DNA of 64,000 nt from Watersipora subatra (taxonomy: Eukaryota > Bryozoa > Gymnolaemata > Cheilostomatida > Watersiporidae): positions 3,596,001-3,660,000 of the forward strand of contig NC_088714.1 in assembly GCF_963576615.1 (NCBI RefSeq), read 5' to 3'. Under the pieces are notes generated by a model that was not told the DNA's origin, ran no database searches, and saw nothing but the letters and a program-made list of their open reading frames with translations. Positions 61,254 through 64,000 of this stretch are shown here, one piece after another. The first letter of the stretch is position 1. Each line of letters begins with the position of its first letter. A program made the translations under genes and the position numbers.

Positions 61254-62314
61254 ATGATATATGTGAGTTTTCATTTGTTCTAACAATTAACAATATATTA
61301 AATGAAATTTGATCTATTACAAGTTATTGAACTATTTCTTGATTATAGCTGGTATCTTATGAATAGTAATATAAACGGAAAATCCTAATTGGAAGCTTCC
61401 ATCTAATTTTCTCTTTTAAATGCACTCACACTAGTTCTGTTCAAGATTTCTCTTCAAGTAAATGTTTGTATAATTTAATTGCAGCATAATATTTCTAATT
61501 AACTTTGATTTATTTTAAACATATTCTATTTATATTAAAGCATACTAGTAGCTTTAGTCAATTGTCAAACAACGAAACCCGTGGTTTTTTATCATTATTT
61601 TGATATATTTTGTTATTACTATTAGAGGCAACTGTCATACTATAACTGAAATGGCTGTACCATTTGCATGCGCTATATTAACTTTGATCTGTACCAGTAT
61701 AGAAGATGTACAAGCTGCCCTGTTGATGTGTGGATATTACTAGACGTTGAAGTAATATAGTGCAGTGGTAAATCTAAGAATACATACTTTGAGTAATTTC
61801 TGTCCGATAATGAATGTGGTTGCGATGTTAGAACAAAAAAGCAGTTAAAAACCAATTGTTAATAAAAATATGAAAAATCGCATATACCATGAATATTTTA
61901 CCAAAATGCAATGCAAAAGTTTTTAAATATAGAATAAATACGTGAGCCCAATTTCTAGTTTATTGTTGTAGCTCTGTCAACAGAATATAAACGAGATGAG
62001 TTGTGCTCTCTTGCTAAGTTCTCGTCATCCTATTTATACTAAAGGTCCTCATCACAGTTTTGAAAGTTGTGTAATATTTAAAATAATATGAAACAAACTT
62101 GCCTTCTAACCCATAACACTGGTCTACTTGCTTCAGGTGTTGACACTCCTAGCTGTGTGCTTGGCATGCACTGCTGGTTATCCAACCGGAGCGCCGGTGC
62201 TAGCATGCGCTCATCTTGCTCCTATACATCTCAATACCACTGCTCAAACCTCAACTTGTCCTTACACTATTGAAATTGATTCCTCGGAATGGGAGTCGAG
62301 GGGTACCATGAAAG
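61254..62314 (+). CDS. Second Reeler-domain gene, first two exons (partial)
   Basis: Exon 1, 61254-61262 (ATGATATAT/GTGAGT), joins exon 2, 62137-62314, in phase. Together they give MIYVLTLLAVCLACTAGYP, a signal peptide, then the start of a Reeler domain (LACAHLAPIHLN, TSTCPYTIEIDSSEW). Exon 2 ends in phase 1 at GTGCGT, exactly as in the upstream Reeler gene, and the first exon is the same 9-bp length. So the two genes are a tandem duplication. It differs by an extra Cys before PYTI. Exons 3-6 are not in 62315-64000 and must lie beyond the window. Confidence 0.78.
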
Positions 62315-62963
62315 GTGCGTGCCTCAACTGTGAATATAACTGGTCTACTTCAGATATACCTAACAGTTAGAATGCGAACAACAGTTATAACCAGAGTTTA
62401 GGACTGCCAAGAAGAATAAGTGAACAGATTTACTTGCTACCTGCTAAATTCATTTAATAATCTCTGCACTCATTTAAGAACTTTCCTCTGCAATCTTTTA
62501 AAACAAAACTCAAACTACACCTACTATCCTCTGACCAATAATACCATTCACCATCTAGCCTTACCTATTTGAACATTTTTATATTACACGTTGTTTTCAT
62601 AACTAGAAAATTGTTGTCATAGATATGCATACTATTTTCACAGAGCTATTATTTGTTCACCTTTTGTCTAAACAATACTCATATCAATCCTCAAGCTTGC
62701 GTTTTACATATTTTATGCATTCAGTTCCAATATTATTATATTAGTTAGACTATTCACTAGTTTTTTAGTTAGACTATAGTTTCTTTGTGTTCCTTTTTAT
62801 TTTTTTATTGTACACCACTTTTTAGTTAGTTTACTTGCCGTGGTACCTTGTGGAAAACATATTGTAAAATATGACTATTGATTAACACTATAAAGATTGC
62901 TCATATATATTTACTTTAGGTATTAACAGTTGAAACAAGGATTCTTGCTACCACAATACTATT

Positions 62964-64000
62964 GAAGGTTGACTTGCAACAAAATTCACATTACAGTTAT
63001 TTGGTATCAAAATATTCACCATGTCTTACTCTGCTGTGTTGTAGGTGCAAAATATGTGGAAATGTGATTACAAGCTCGTAAAAGCTCAAAGCGAACAGTT
63101 AATTGTCCCCATCACGAAACCGCTGTAGATTGGAATCAATTTATTTTTCTGATGTAGTCAAATAATTTGGTTATTGTTTTGACACGTGATGTTCTCGTGA
63201 ATTGAAAGGCTAATAAAAGGCTCAATATAAAACTTCTCGGAGCACTAGTTTATCACTATGTTTCCATGGTGCGCAGTACTGCGAAGCAGCCACCTCCGAA
63301 GTCGAGGTGATTGTACGTTTCCATGCTGCGCAGTGGTTTTCAGCAAATGCCGCAAATTAGCCAGAGAAGAGAAATTGTATAAATCGAATCGCCTGATGGA
63401 GAAATAGAAATGATCAAGGATACCGAACGTCATAAACGGTCTTTTTATGATTCTGTCGTCATTATACTTTTATTTACAATACACATTCACAAGGTTTTAC
63501 AAATCTTAACACACTTTTTACATAGTATTATATTTTTAATAAGTATTTTTAAGTAATATATTATTTAAACGTTAATTTAGGACTTGCCACCTATTTTTCG
63601 AAAAGTGTTGGCATCGATAACAAAGTCCAGGAAAGTAATCACCTCATCATCCTCGTGAATGCAGATCATAATTAAATTTAGGTGAAAGAAGATCGGAAGA
63701 ATAGTAAAAAAACAAGATTAGCAGGACAACCTTTGTACTAGTTTATGGCCCTCGAAGAATCCGTCTCCACGACATGAGAGCTGTGCGCAGCCACTGCGCA
63801 GTCGCTGTTTCCTTGCTGCGAATTTGCACTGGCTTCGCACTGATCAGTGCGCAGTGATTTCAGTGCGAAGACGCTGTTTCCATGATTCGGAGATAGCGCA
63901 ACTCCGAAGCACTGCGCATCATGGAAACATAGTGTATGACAAGCACTTCGGGTTTCACCGAAAAGCCCTAACCAAATGTAAATGCTCGCTAGTTTACAGT
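62964..64000. mobile_element. Long-TIR DNA element, copy 2, interrupted and cut by the window end
   Basis: Starts AAGGTTGACTTGCAACAAAA and matches copy 1 (58992-59879) in reverse orientation up to CACTAGTTTAT at 63253. It resumes at 63938 with GACAAGCACTTCGGG. The insertion between is a separate element. The far TIR lies outside the window. Confidence 0.82.
63254..63934. mobile_element. Nested TIR element with 3-bp TAT duplication (Harbinger-like)
   Basis: TIRs CACTATGTTTCCATGGTGCG and, inverted, CACTATGTTTCCATGATGCG continue to about 24 bp. TAT flanks both sides (63251-63253, 63935-63937). The empty site is preserved in copy 1 at 59608-59610. The subterminal regions repeat TGCGCAGT. 681 bp, no transposase seen. 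Confidence 0.85.

Overview
Eukaryotic, AT-rich invertebrate DNA with intron-rich genes (GT-AG junctions, AATAAA signals) and very many transposable elements. Hammerhead-bearing Penelope-like elements, Tigger, hAT, Harbinger, Helitron and CR1-type remnants, plus frequent TACATGTA-type words, suggest a marine, possibly lophotrochozoan animal. The species cannot be named from the sequence.

Layout. 1-3.1 kb: decayed Helitron. 4-5.4 kb: a frameshifted P2X7-C-terminus-like gene and a minus-strand THAP exon fragment. 5.8-18.0 kb: six Penelope-like elements (PLEs), all on the plus strand, head to tail. The 3' regions hold hammerhead ribozyme cores; one (10482-10540) is complete with all three stems. 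One PLE is split by a TA-flanked DNA transposon and by a solo LTR. 18.7-21.6 kb: broken Gypsy pol. 22.4-26.1 kb: minus-strand CR1-like LINE. 26-32 kb: intergenic DNA with a hAT MITE that has 8-bp target duplications and a large foldback repeat.

32.3-48.6 kb: a complete 13-exon gene for tyrosyl-DNA phosphodiesterase 1 (Tdp1). The exon phases join without a break into 526 codons. Both HKN catalytic motifs are present, and the N-terminus is a poly(ADP-ribose)-binding PBZ zinc finger. Its introns hold a Harbinger MITE next to a splice donor, a 5-kb hAT that contains a Tigger and a Tc1-type MITE, a fourfold duplication of an exon start, several minisatellites and an inverted LINE fragment.

50.1-57.6 kb: a complete 6-exon gene for a secreted or membrane-anchored Reeler-domain protein (221 aa). 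61.3 kb to the window end: the first two exons of a tandem paralogue. The space between and after them holds a second solo LTR and two copies of a long-TIR element. One of those copies is interrupted by a nested transposon whose empty site survives in the other copy.

Only Tdp1 and the two Reeler genes look like intact host genes. Most of the rest is mobile-element DNA at various stages of decay.
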